A program made the position numbers and the translations under genes. A DNA stretch of 64,000 bases from Onchocerca volvulus. Taxonomy: Eukaryota > Nematoda > Chromadorea > Rhabditida > Onchocercidae. Shown piece after piece: positions 12,764-25,200 of the stretch. The stretch spans positions 23,527,097 to 23,591,096 of the forward strand of contig HG738138.1 of NCBI GenBank assembly GCA_000499405.2. The letters are read 5' to 3'. A model generated the notes under the pieces. It did not search any database, had not been told where the DNA came from, and saw only the letters and a list, made by a program, of their open reading frames with translations. Within the stretch, counting starts at the first letter, position 1. Every line of letters starts with the position of its first letter.

Positions 12764-15700
12764 TTAATCACATTTCATCGCGCACTTTGCTTTTTGTCGT
12801 TCAATTATCTGCAAAAAAAAAAATTTAGTCCAATTAGTACACTAAGTAATTAATTGTCATACGAAAGAAGTTTACTCTCAGTAATTTTTTTCTGGTAGTC
12901 TTTTTTCTATAATATACTCTGGGAAATTCTTTCTTCTTGCGAGAAATAAAAGAAAAAAAGAATTACAGCATGCTGAAATTCAAAATAACGGTTGGCATCT
13001 CAAAACCAGAACTATTACTTTTCATAAACCAGTAATCAATTTAATGATTACTATCTGACTAAATATTACCTCTTGCGGAACAACTTTCATATCGTAAGCC
13101 AATCCTAGGAAAACAAGTATGTCGATGAACAATTTTGTGACATTGAAATGAAGCACATATTCGGATGTTCGATAATCCTGCGGGAAGGTATGATGATAAT
13201 TATGACCGCCTTCACCCATTGCTGACACTGCTAACTAAAAATGAATACCACTGCTATTATGTTTCATAGTAGCATGATTCTTGATGAGAATTATCCCATT
13301 ACATAAAAATACATGTACTGCCAATGTTAGTGAAGGCCAATGATGCGATGGCTGATTAGTCACATTAATTCGTTTCGCAACTAAAATAGGATTAAATGAA
13401 AAATCAAAATGGTTAAAAGTCTCCAAACTTACCCATAAATTCTCAACAGACGTTATATTCGGATTGTATGGCTTGAAACCATATTTGTGAGCCAATGAAT
13501 TGATTAGCCATGTGCCATGCAAAGTAGAGCAATATCTGACATTTGAAACATTTGAGTATCTTTACCCGTGAACCAAAAACTGATCATACTTAATCAGAGT
13601 TCCGAAAGAAATAAATCAATAAATATTTCTTCACATTTTAGATTTCTTAATAAAAAAAATTAACCTTAGTAATGTGCAGACATAAAAAGAAATCATGAAC
13701 GATTCGCCCCAGAAATACATCGGCACAAAAGTTGGTACAATAAACCAAGCTAGTGCTACTGTTTTCAAGTAGTGCCTAAACTAAAAGGATTATCGATGGA
13801 AATTAGTAAACCTTCACATTCATTAAAAATAAAAAAAAATAATAATACCCAAATTAGACTAATGAAATTGAAGTAAACAGCACTGTTATTGATCGCTGTT
13901 AGAAGTTAAATGTAACTAAAATGCAGACTCCAATCTTGCCATCTTTCTTACTTTTTCAAAATGACTTTTCCAATTAATAATCCATTAATATTTTACAAAT
14001 GCTTTTCGGGAAAAAACAGAAAAAAAACTAGTCGTATGACAGCAAAATTAAATAAAGAACTTTCAATACCACATGTATAAAACTATCAAATATTAAAGCA
14101 GAATTATGATATCAACAGAAAAAGAAAAAAACCTTCTCTGAAACGCTAAAATGGGATCATTGAACAAATCACTCAAATCTAACTGGGCGCCTCTCCTTTT
14201 CACTTCCGGATGTTTTCGAACCATCAACCAGCCCATGTGCGCAAAAAACATCCCTCTGCAATATAACATTCAAAATGTAACAAACTAAACAGGAAAAACA
14301 GCAATGCTTATTGATCATAAAATTTGAATCATTAGATCCGGTAATGGAATTATTTCACAGTTATTAATATCATAAGTTACTCTGATGATATGACAATTAA
14401 ATCATATTTAGCATGACGGAGAAAAAATTAAATTCTTACCTAGTGGTATTGTGCGGATCAGCATCAGTGTCTGTCCACTTGTGGTGACAACGATGATCGC
14501 GAGCCCACTCAATTACATCATTCTAAAATCTATGGTACCGATGAAGCACGAATAAATATAAAAAAGATACAATCAACTATATGTAAGAAATGGAAGAGGC
14601 ATGACGAAAAACTTAAAATTCAGACAAATGCAAAAAAAATATAGCGGCAGAATGGTGGATGAACGGACACTTGCCTGAAAAGCCATACTGTTGCAAAACA
14701 TCAAAAACAGTCGAGCAGGCCATTTGGCTTTGTAACTTCGATGTGACCAAAGGCGATGTGCCCCAGCAGTGATACCCATAACACCCATAAGCCAACATAT
14801 ACAATCTAAATAGAAATCGACAAGCTTTTATAAATAAAAATGTAAATGTTCGTTGTGGTTCTTCACACAAAGTTACAAATTCTTCATCGATTGCTTCGAA
14901 ATTTTCATGCAACCTGCATTTGAATAGACGCGTGTTTTTATACAGACATATCTTCTTTTTTTCTTTTTTTTTTTTTCACCTGTCATATCTGTTACAGGCA
15001 AAAGTAAGTGAGAGGAGTGAATTTATTGATCTGTTTACTATTTTATAATATAAATATATAAATAATCAATTTTGTATAATAGAAATTTGTAATATTTCTC
15101 AGTCAAATGAATCATTCATCCATATCTCATCCTTTAGTCTGATACAAAAGTCTTCGTTCCCTCATCTTCTGATTTGTTAAAGCATATATCAACTGTCTAA
15201 AATATTGTAAATCATGTTAATTATTTGGAATATTTTGAGGATTGAAGTTTTTGTGCACTGCCTAAAATTGTAAACATTCTCTCTTGTTCTATTCACTAAA
15301 TCCTTTGTATAAATAACATATTTAACTCACTACTTATTACAGATTACCGATACATGGAGCTTCTAACGGTTGCCAGATCAGTGGTTACTTAGGCATCAAA
15401 TACTTAGGTTGTCATTCAGGTGATCACTCAGCGGCCGCTCATGTGTTATTCAGGTATCATTTATTGGCAATTAGCTCAGGTGATTAATGAAGTTGTTACT
15501 CAGTAGCGTTCAGTAGTTACTCAGATGGTTACTCAGAGATGATAGCGTTGCCGGCCCCAAGTATTCATGAAATAAATGAGTGAAAAAGTTATAAATGAAA
15601 CCAGTATGAAATGATATATTTACGATGTATATTTACGATGTCAACGTATTCAAAAGGAAAGACGACTCATTTAAAAGGTAAAACAAAATATCAGCGTAGA

Positions 15701-16716
15701 AAAAACTAAAGTGAATTTAATCAATCTATAGAAAAGACAAATGACATAACTTACACCAAAATAAGGTTGGCCATTTAGCGAGGAAAATAAACTGATAAAG
15801 ACCGACCAGAGATGCGACATGGAGAACTGAAAATAATGCCACGTTTCTCCATACAATTTGCGCTTTGAATTTAATCTGCAATTCAAATTCAGAAATTCAA
15901 AAAACAAGAAAGATTTCAAAGAATTAGAACAAAATCTTTCTGAAATCATTCTTGCATGTGGAATGAATGCCAGGTGATATTAAATGACTGAAAAGATATG
16001 CAAGCTTTCATGCCACATTATTCAAAGATTTCGCTTTGCTTTTTCAAGCAGCATCGCAGATCAGAATACTGGAGGTTTTAGTATTAATTATATTCATTGG
16101 CTGAGTCGACGAATTTTTCTTCAAGAATATCTCTTTCAACTCAGATTATTCTGTCATTTGCCATTTTTCGGAATCAAAACAATCATTCCTAACTATTTCT
16201 CTTTCCCATTTATTCAAAATGCATTTTTGCATTTGTATTTCGAAACGAAGTTTGACAAATCATCAGAAATGAACTTTGAAATATGGTGTAGGTTTTGATG
16301 TACCGTTGATGTACGGAGTAGTTCGTTACAAGCAGTCATTATTTCGGCAATAAAAAAATTTACAGTCATTGGTAAATAAATCATCATTGTGATAAGAGGA
16401 AATGATATATTTAGCATCCCTAACCTGCTGTTTCGCTCACCTACCTTTCCCTTCTAAACACTTTCCATTCCTGCGTTTGTGATGTTGCAAGAAATAACTC
16501 CCACAAATGTCGAAAAAAATCAAAGATAACTCGACTGCCGAAAAATCAAAAGGAAAGCTTGTTCACCTGCTTTGAGTGATCGCTAATTTCCTTGATTTCG
16601 GCGGCATCGACGGCGAGGAACTGTTCCTGAATAATTTTCATCGTCTCCAAGTCATCCTCATCCACGCATTTATCAGTAGTAGCCCCTGCTAGAGTAGTCT
16701 CTGTTCTCGACACCAT
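12764..16716 (-). CDS. Acyl-CoA delta-9 desaturase, copy A (fat-5/6/7 type)
   Basis: Nine exons (16716-16567, 15875-15755, 14805-14675, 14522-14440, 14255-14133, 13775-13665, 13535-13433, 13234-13070, 12808-12764) join in phase to 343 residues, normal for this ER membrane di-iron enzyme, which puts the first double bond into saturated fatty acyl-CoA. All metal ligands of the family are visible: box 1 HRLWSH (107-112), box 2 HRCHH (144-148), Asn252 and His256 in WLINSLAH, box 3 GHNYHH (284-289). Other family signatures are GITAGAHR, HMGWLMVRKHP and PQDYRTSEY. The third intron begins with GC instead of GT (CAG|GCAAGT). Intron 2 holds a transposon-like fragment and a degenerate minisatellite. 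Copy B at 22,238-26,203 is its tandem duplicate. Copy A differs at Leu206 (Trp in B) and at RRGA (182-185; RKGS in B). Both copies look functional. Confidence 0.95.
14810..14960 (+). repeat. Helitron-end-like repeat in desaturase A intron 2
   Basis: The block order TATAAATAAAAATGTAAATG, TTCGTTGTGG, ATTGCTTCGAAATTTT, TGCATTTGAATAGACGCGTG matches the sub-terminal segments of the elements at 9.1 kb and 56.4 kb, in the same orientation as at 9.1 kb. It begins a few bases inside the intron. The identical repeat sits in copy B (about 24,297-24,447), so the insertion predates the duplication or was copied by gene conversion. No hairpin terminus is left. Confidence 0.6.
15340..15565. repeat. Degenerate GTTACTCAG-type minisatellite in intron 2, copy A
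   Basis: A short motif close to GGTTACTCAG is repeated about ten times with variable spacing (for example ACTTAG, CATTCAG, GATCACTCAG, TTATTCAG, GTTACTCAG, GGTTACTCAG). The block is richer in G and C than its surroundings. The matching block in copy B lies at about 24,825-25,050. Confidence 0.65.
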
Positions 16717-18204
16717 CTTTCACTGCGACACCAACGCCAAATGTATTTCCCTTCAAACATCGGTTAGAACTAATTATAAATTAGCATTCTGCGTATCGTT
16801 ACATTTTAAAAGCAGATGATGAAAGTACATCACACAATAAATCACTTTGTAACATTCGCATTTGCGCATAATGCACTACTACTGACATCTTCAAGTCTAG
16901 AATACTGCTATAATCAAGCTGTGTGTATTAATTAACATCTAATTACGAGAGATGTGGCCAAAAGAAATTGTCACGTATGAATATTTGCAAAAGATAAATT
17001 CGAAAGTTCAAATAATACATGACCGACAGACTTTGCAGGCCACTCTATGACACGGTCTTTCATTCATTATGGGCCTTAATCTCAGAGTAAGCACGAAAAT
17101 CGTGAAAGAATGGAAGAAAGAGGCAAATGTCGAACTTATAAACTGCAATGAGATTAACCGAGTTCAATAGCAGCAGCAGTAATGGCACAGTTAGTTGAAA
17201 CAATAAAGCCAAAATAGCTTATATTCTGCAAAGATCAAAAATTATTCGACGTGAGAACAATTCCACGTATCATTTGATGGCGAAACTAAAATGGACAAAT
17301 GAAGTACAACTTGAAAAAGAAGCATTTTTATATAAGCAAGCGATAGTCGACGAATGACAGAGAACGATGTGATCTTTGGCTTGGATTACGAAAGGTATCG
17401 TACGACAGGAAATAAAACGTCACAGCGATAAGGGGGAGGACAGCCTCCAGTCCCCTAAATATTTGTAGTACCCTGAAGAAAGTGACATAACTGATACATT
17501 CTACTGCTCATCTGTCTATTCGTTTAACCGTCTGTCCATTCTCCTATATTCTTCTTCTGATTATACGTCTTCCCTCTTTTTTTTTTTTTTTTGCAACAAA
17601 CGATTATTTGTGCGATGGAAGTGATTTTTAAACACAATTTTATTCTGGTTGAATTACTGGCGCACATCTATCAAATCCTGTGCAACCTTGTAGAGCAGTC
17701 TTTCTTCTCCTGGCAGGTACTCATCTGTCGGTTCGTATTTTTTATGAGTTAAGGTTGAACTCTAAGATTCATTACTGAAGTTCATGTATAATAGGATTGA
17801 ATTTGAAATTCTAATCAATCGATAACTCTTTCTGTCTGTATTTCTTCATTTCCAAATCCTCTGCTGATTAAGATATTTGCCTAAATTTATTTATTATTAA
17901 TTTTTCGAATAATTAATTTTTTGACCTCATGTCTTAAAGAAAAGGCATTAAGAAAATGGTCTCACAGTGGAAAATGAACTAAGCTTCTGCTCACCAAAAA
18001 GAATGATTAGTAATCGATTAGATCAAATTGGACCATACGTTTAGTAGAGACTTCTTCACAAAACTAAAATTTGTAATAGCTTTTGATTGGTAAGAGAAAA
18101 AAAGAAAAAAAAGTGGAATGATCATTGATTTTCCAAGTAAAAAAGCAAATTATTATTATATAAATTTATTAACAATAAAGGAAATTATTGATAATAGTAA
18201 TTTC

Positions 18205-18315
18205 GTTCACATTTATGGCGTGTTTGAGCTAAAGGGCATACCGCCACTACCTGCAAGTTGTACAAAGGTTGAAATAGAATTTACAGTTAATGTCGACGAA
18301 ATATTGGCTGTATGT
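18205..18315 (+). pseudogene. HSP70-family substrate-binding domain fragment
   Basis: Within an 89-codon open frame (18,118-18,387) residues 33-65 include GVFELKGIPPLP and KVEIEFTVNVDEIL. This is the start of the HSP70/BiP substrate-binding beta domain, whose family pattern is GxFELxGIPPAPRG followed by IEVTFDIDxNGIL. The usual APRGVPQ stretch and the NG of the D-x-NG-IL motif are altered. Nothing of the ATPase domain or of the lid was found on either side. I read it as an isolated, decayed piece of an HSP70 gene, not as a working exon. Confidence 0.6.
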
Positions 18316-19334
18316 TATGCTTTACCCTTTCTAAGTCCTGTTCTTTTTTCGCAGTATGATTACGATTGCAGTTATAACTATTATTAGAATTGTTCGAAGT
18401 TAGTGTTCATTAAAAGTTTTAGTGTAATGAATCCGTGTTATTAATATCAAACTCGAATAACATGAGCTGTCTCGTAGACGATAAAGTATATCTTGTTCAA
18501 TTTCGGATTCATGACTGTTATGTGATATTATTTTAGCCATTTCAGTTGATTATTGTCTTGTTTTAAGTAAGCATTTAGAGGATATATATAGTAATACTGC
18601 ATGATGAATCACAACATTTTTTATGCAGAATATCTGGCAGTAGATTAATAATCAACTGAAACATTGATCAGCTGAAATCAAAATTACAGATCTCATGGTA
18701 TCATTGTTAAAATTTCATCCTAATGGATCTTTTTCATGACTTGACAAAATCAAAATGACACCTTTATTCGATTCCTTCCATCTATCTGTCATTGAATGAA
18801 TAAAAATTAATCGAAGAAAGAAATTGCTAAAATGTTTTTAACAAGATGTTTGATAAAATACAACAGCCAATATCATTTTGTATGGTATAACGCGCGGTAT
18901 ATTGTTGTCCTTGATAATTCAATCAGTTTAGCGAATATTTTCAAAAAGAACGATTGATGAAGTTTGTATCTTTCCAACTCTAAGATCTAACCGATAAGCT
19001 CAGATCTCTATGAAAAGAGAATTTAAACGAGTTTGAAAGGGAAACAAATAATGATCCATCCCTCAGATATACAAATTCATTGTAATATATTCAACGAATA
19101 GAGTCATAATACTGAAAAATAATTAAAATAAGAAGGAATTTATACCATTTGCAGTCAACTTTTGTTTCATCTGAAACTAATTTTAATGATTTCCTAATCA
19201 AAATTATCTTATGATTCTTTCCTTATTTTTGGCTAGAGAAAAACTACGAGAATATATTTGTCGCACTTATATCATTCTCTTTTGTATCTCACAAACTAGC
19301 ACTTCATCAAAAGATCGTCATTATGTGTGGGCAA

Positions 19335-19530
19335 AACCGAACTATTTTATAAATTATAAATAAATAATTCAAGTAATCTCTGTAGGGAGAAATTTGTATT
19401 ATTTCTCCGGCAAATGAATCATCTATCTATATCTGGGCACAAAGATCTTTATTTTCTCATCTTTTACTAAAAGAACTTATAGATATCATGTGAAATGTTG
19501 AGATGTTATCTGTCACGAATGTTACAAAGA
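19335..19530 (+). repeat. Third, diverged copy of a desaturase-intron segment
   Basis: The segment with AGAAATTTGTATTATTTCTC, CAAATGAATCATCTATCTAT and TCTTTATTTTCTCATCTTTT aligns with about 15,050-15,190 of desaturase copy A intron 2 and the corresponding part of copy B. Identity is clearly lower than between A and B. It may be an interspersed repeat of which the intron copy is another member. Confidence 0.55.
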
Positions 19531-22237
19531 CTGAAGCTTGTGAGCTGTCCATCTTATTCCCATCTTTTGTATGATTAATGTGTTGTAAGCCACCGATCAC
19601 TATAAAAACCAGGAATTACATAAAAAGGAGTTTTTGGAGTCTTATCGACATCAGTGCCTTCAATTGGAGACAATTCCTTCAAAAGCAGTTTTTTTTTTTC
19701 TTTTTTTCAACATCATTTCAGCGGCAATTTAGTTCCAATTCAATTTTGGAAGGCGATTTCAACAATGCGAGCGACAATTCAGCAGGAACAACAGCAGTGG
19801 TGGAGCGGAAAGAGAACGACAGTCGCAAAAGGAAAGTACGACAACGTAGTGAGCATTCAAACGGACTATTTGTATTTTTTATATTTACGGTCTGTTGTTC
19901 ATTTGATTCTTACTATTGTGTGAGCGCAATATTGTGTATAATATTGTATAAACCAATAAAGCTTATTGCTGACCTAGCCAAGTCATAATAGCAAGAAAAT
20001 TTCCAAACCAACTAAACGACAAACCAAATTATACAATTCGATCAAAATTCTTTTTTCCCAACATTATGTGGCATAATCATTCAGCGTATTTTTCTTCAGA
20101 AGTATAAAACTCAATCCTCTTACAAGCGTAGAATCTAATTCAGCTCAAATTACATTAAAAAACTTTCATTGTTTAGTTTAGCCAAAAAACTGAAAATTAT
20201 CAAACTAAAAAACGAACCCTCTAGTACTCAGTAAAATCCAGCTTGGCATGTTGAATCTTTTTAGTTAGCTTGCACAAAACTTTTTTCCGTTTTGATTCAT
20301 CAAACTGAAAATTAAGATTTTTACAGTGAAGACCCATTCCTAGATCATCGAAGCTCGCTCGCTTTTGGGGCTACGCCGATGAAAAAACTTAAAATAATCG
20401 AGAATAAAGCTATCTTCATGGATTTTCATGTATTGCAAAAGGTATTGCAACTATTGTTATCCATAAATCTATGCACTCTCATGATCTCTTTTAATACTGT
20501 TTCTTCAAAAAAAAAAAAAAAAAAGAAAAAAAACGGAGATCTCCTTGATAACAAGTAATACTCCTTTTTTTGTTCCAGAAAAAAAATTGCTTACTTTCAG
20601 TAAGATTTTACCAGAAAGAGTTCAAAATAATCCTTATTATATCATATGAAACAATTACTCCAGTATTGAACGAAGAAAAGAATAGCTTTGAATGCTTAAA
20701 TTTATTTATTTTTTTTTCAACAAATTGATACCAAAAAATTGGAAATATTTCGAATTTAAATAATTCTTTTGAGAAATTTAACTTGAAAATTTCATAGCAC
20801 AATGAGTGGATACTGATAATTCACCTAAAAAAGAAAAGAAAACGACAAATTTCTGAATGAATAGCGAACGAAAATAAAAAAAAAAAAAAAAACTGGAACC
20901 AATCGAGCTCTTCGGAAATAGAATCTCGAGTCAGCATTTTGCTTGATATGTTGCAGTTTGCTTATTTCGGGTTGAAAATAGTCTATTTCGATAAAGCATA
21001 TTAATAAAGACATGGAACAAGGTGGATAATATAATGAACAAATAAATAATCGCTATTTCAATAGAACTATAGCGAAATATACGGTATTCAGAAAGCTATG
21101 GGAAAACTTTTAAATAAACAAATGAAGCATTAATAAATACGAATCATGAATACCTATTGTCCAAAATAACTCAGTATTAGTATCATAACTTAATCAATAC
21201 CTATATCTATTGTTGACAGTAATCGTACTTATCACTACCATTATCATTCTTTACTGCGAAGTAAATGAGAAATTTTTAGTTCTTCTACTTTCTGGCTATG
21301 TCTATTACCATTGATCATAATTTTCACCAATTTCATCGATTATAATATTTTTATCGCTAATATGCAATCAATTCTAATAGTAATAATGATAAGCTTGCTG
21401 CAGTATTAATTTATTAAGGCTGTTCGATTTCATCGAGCAAATCTGAATGTGGCCCTAAAAACTTCATTGAAAAATTCCACAGTAAGAATGCGCCAAATTC
21501 ATTTTCATCATTTCCATTCGAATAATTCAACAATTTGTGTCTTCACATTTAACTAATATAAACTATGTAAAAACAAATTAGTGACTGAGAATAAAATTAG
21601 ATGCAGAAGATCGAAATAAAACAAAATAATGATGTAAATGGCAATCCCACTATTTCGTTGGAACAATCGAAACTGTCCAAAAAATCACAGACCGCAAAAT
21701 AAAAGAACAAAATTCTTGGTAAATTTCAAGAAATAATTTAGGTCTATAAGTGTTGATATAAAATAGTGAATAATAGTGAGCAGTACAAAACTTGTAAATT
21801 TCTTCAAATGATATGCTCCATCAGAATATTTTCGAACAAAAAAATATTGATAAACTTGGGCATTACAAAAAAAAGCAGTCATTAAAATATGGCATTTTAT
21901 CAATAATCTGAACATTCATTAACTTTTAAATTATTTACACTTTGCAATAAATCAATAACGTGTAACCATATGCTTTTATCTTTTGCTAGTGACTCATCTA
22001 ATCAATGATAACAATCGGCGAGTGATGTGGGATTACATTTGCCACTACGTTATAACCGATATATAAAATAGAAAACTGTACTAAATCTTCGGCAAATTAT
22101 TTTCCATTTGTGAAACAACATTTCCCTTATATTCTCATATTTTAATGATTTGAAAGAAAGACAGTCTAAATTGAAGAAACAAATAATGTTACCTATTATG
22201 GTATAATATGATAAAGGTTCAAACATGCCGAATTCAA

Positions 22238-25200
22238 TTAATCACATTTCATCACGTATTTTGCTTTTTGTCGATCAATTATCTGCAAAAAATTATTTCA
22301 TCCAATTAGTACACTAAGTAATCAATTATCATATGAAAGAAGTCTACTTTCAATAGTTTTTTTTTCTTTTTGAGTAATGTAGTCTAAGAAGTTCTTTCTT
22401 TTTGCGAGAAATGAAAGAAAAAAAGAATTTCAGCGCGCTAAAATTCAGAATAGTAATTGATATCTCGAAACCACAACTAATACTTTTCATAAGTAGTAAT
22501 CAATCCAATGATTATTATCTAACTAAATATTACCTCTTGCGGAACAACTTTCATATCGTAAGCCAGTCCTAAGAAAACAAGTGTGTCGATGAATAATTTT
22601 GTGACATTGAAATGAAGCACATATTCGGATGTTCGATAATCCTGCGGGAAGCTATGATGATAATTATGACCGCCTTCACCCATTGCTGACACTGCTAACT
22701 AAAAATAAATACCACTGCTATTATGTTTCATAGTAGCATGATTCTTCATGAGAATTATCCCATTACATAAAAATACATGTACTGCCAATGTTAGTGAAGG
22801 CCAATAATGGGATGGTTGATTAGTCACATTAATTCGTTTCGCAACTAAAATAGGATTAAATGAAAAATCAAAATGGTTAAAAGTCTCCAAACTTACCCAT
22901 AAGTTCTCAACAGACGTTATATTCGGATTGTATGGCTTGAAACCATATTTGTGAGCCAATGAATTGATTAGCCATGTGCCATGCAAAGTAGAGCAATATC
23001 TGACATTTGAAACATTTGAGTATCTTTACCCGTGAACCAAAAACTGATCATACTTAATCAGAGTTCCGAAAGAAATAAATCACTAAATATTTCTTCACAT
23101 TTTAGATTTCGTAATAAAAAAAAAAATTAACCTTAGTAATGTGCAGACATAAAAAGAAATCATGAACGATTCGCCCCAGCAATACATCGGCACAAAGGTT
23201 GGTACAATAAACCAAGCCAGTGCTACTGTTTTCCAGTAGTGCCTAAACTAAAAGGATTATCGATGGAAATTAGTAAATCAAATTAAAAATAAAATAAAAT
23301 AATAATACTCAAATTAGACTAATGAAACTGAAGTACAGCACTGCTATTGATTGCTGACAAATGTAACTAAAATGCAATCTCCAGTCTTGCCATCTTCCTT
23401 ATTTCTTCAAAATCACTTTTTTTAGCTAATAATCCATTTCTATCTTACAAAAACTTTTCGGAAAAAAACAAGAAAAAAATTAGTCGCGTGACAGCAAAAT
23501 TAAATACAGAACTTTCAATAACACATTAATAAAACTATCAAATATTGAAGCAGAATTATGATATCAACAAAAAAAGAAAAAAACCTTCTCTGAAACGCTA
23601 GAATGGGATCATTGAACAAATCACTCAAATCTAATTGGGAGCCTTTTCTTTTCACTTCCGGATGTTTTCGAACCATCAACCAGCCCATGTGCGCAAAAAA
23701 CATCCCTCTGCAATATAACATTCAAAATGTAACAAACTAAACAGGAAAAACAGCAATGCTTATTGATCATAAAATTTGAATCATTAGATCCGGTAATGGA
23801 ATTATTTCACAGTTATTAATATCATAAGTTACTCTGATGATTTGACAATTAAATCCAACTCATATTTAGCATGATGGAGAAAAAATGTGCTAAATTCTTA
23901 CCTAGTGGTATTGTGCGGATCAGCATCAGTGTCTGTCCACTTGTGGTGACAACGATGATCGCGAGCCCACTCAATTACATCATTCTAAAATCTATGGTAC
24001 CGATGAAGCACGAATAAATATAAAAAAGATACAATCAACTATATGTAAGAAATGGAAGAGGCATGACGAAAAACTTAAAATTCAGAGATTTTGATGCATT
24101 TGGTGAGCAAATGCAAAAAAAAAAAATATAGCGGCAGAATGGTAGATGAAAGGACACTTGCCTGAAAAGCCATACTGTTGCAAAACATCAAAAACAGTCG
24201 AGCAGGCCATTTGGCTTTGTAACTTCGATGTGACCAAAGGCGATGTGCCCCAGCAGTGATACCCATAACACCCATAAGCCAACATATACAATCTAAATAG
24301 AAATCGACAAGCTTTTATAAATAAAAATGTAAATGTTCGTTGTGGTTCTTCACACAAAGTTACAAATTCTTCATCGATTGCTTCGAAATTTTCATGCAAC
24401 CTGCATTTGAATAGACGCGTGTTTTTATACAGACATATCTTCTTTTTTTCTTTTTTTTTTTTTCACCTGTCATATCTGTTACAGGCAAAAGTAAGTGAGA
24501 GGAGTGAATTTATTGATCTGTTTACTATTTTATAATATAAATATATAAATAATCAATTTTGTATAATAGAAATTTGTAATATTTCTCAGTCAAATGAATC
24601 ATTCATCCATATCTCATCCTTTAGTCTGATACAAAAGTCTTCGTTCCCTCATCTTCTGATTTGTTAAAGCATATATCAACTGTCTAAAATATTGTAAATC
24701 ATGTTAATTATTTGGAATATTTTGAGGATTGAAGCTTTTGTGCACTGCCTAAAATTGTAAACATTCTCTCTTGTTCTATTCACTAAATCCTTTGTATAAA
24801 TAACATATTTAACTCACTACTTATTACAGATTACCGATACATGGAGCTTCTAACGGTTGCCAGATCAGTGGTTACTTAGGCATCAAATACTTAGGTTGTC
24901 ATTCAGGTGATCACTCAGCGGTCGCTCATGTGTTATTCAGGTATCATTTATTGGCAATTAGCTCAGGTGATTAATGAAGTAGTTACTCAGTAGCGTTCAG
25001 TAGTTACTCAGATGGTTACTCAGAGATGATAGCGTTGCCGGCCCCAAGTATTCATGAAATAAATGAGTGAAAAAGTTATAAATGAAACCAGTATGAAATG
25101 ATATATTTACGATGTATATTTACGATGTCAACGTATTCAAAAGGAAAGACGACTCATTTAAAAGGTAAAACAAAATATCAGCGTAGAAAAAACTAAAGTG

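Larger units (their letters stand above)
16717..22237. other. Spacer between the two desaturase copies
   Basis: The sequence up to about 17,373 is almost identical to the region upstream of copy B (to about 26,860). Beyond that point the two can still be aligned to about 17,640 but with many differences. The rest is spacer holding an HSP70-like fragment (18,205-18,315) and a repeat shared with intron 2 (19,335-19,530). From about 21,080 onward it is the diverged downstream flank of copy B. A 136-codon plus-strand frame at 19,578-19,988 is interrupted by homopolymer runs and has no family signature. Confidence 0.6.

Noticed and set aside
13235..13522. Reading through the desaturase exon 7 donor (…ENLWVSLETFN) as a longer exon
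   Set aside because: The frame continues by chance. Splicing at TGG|GTAAGT to TTTTTAG|TTAGCA restores the family length and leads into GEGGHNYHH in phase.
15984..16298. 104-codon plus-strand frame, present again at 25,471-25,785
   Set aside because: It lies antisense within intron 1 of the desaturase. Its presence in both copies only reflects the recent copying, and there are no family motifs or splice context.
19578..19988. 136-codon plus-strand frame with a Lys/Arg/Glu-rich segment
   Set aside because: It spans T-homopolymer runs and two competing frames, with no recognisable domain.
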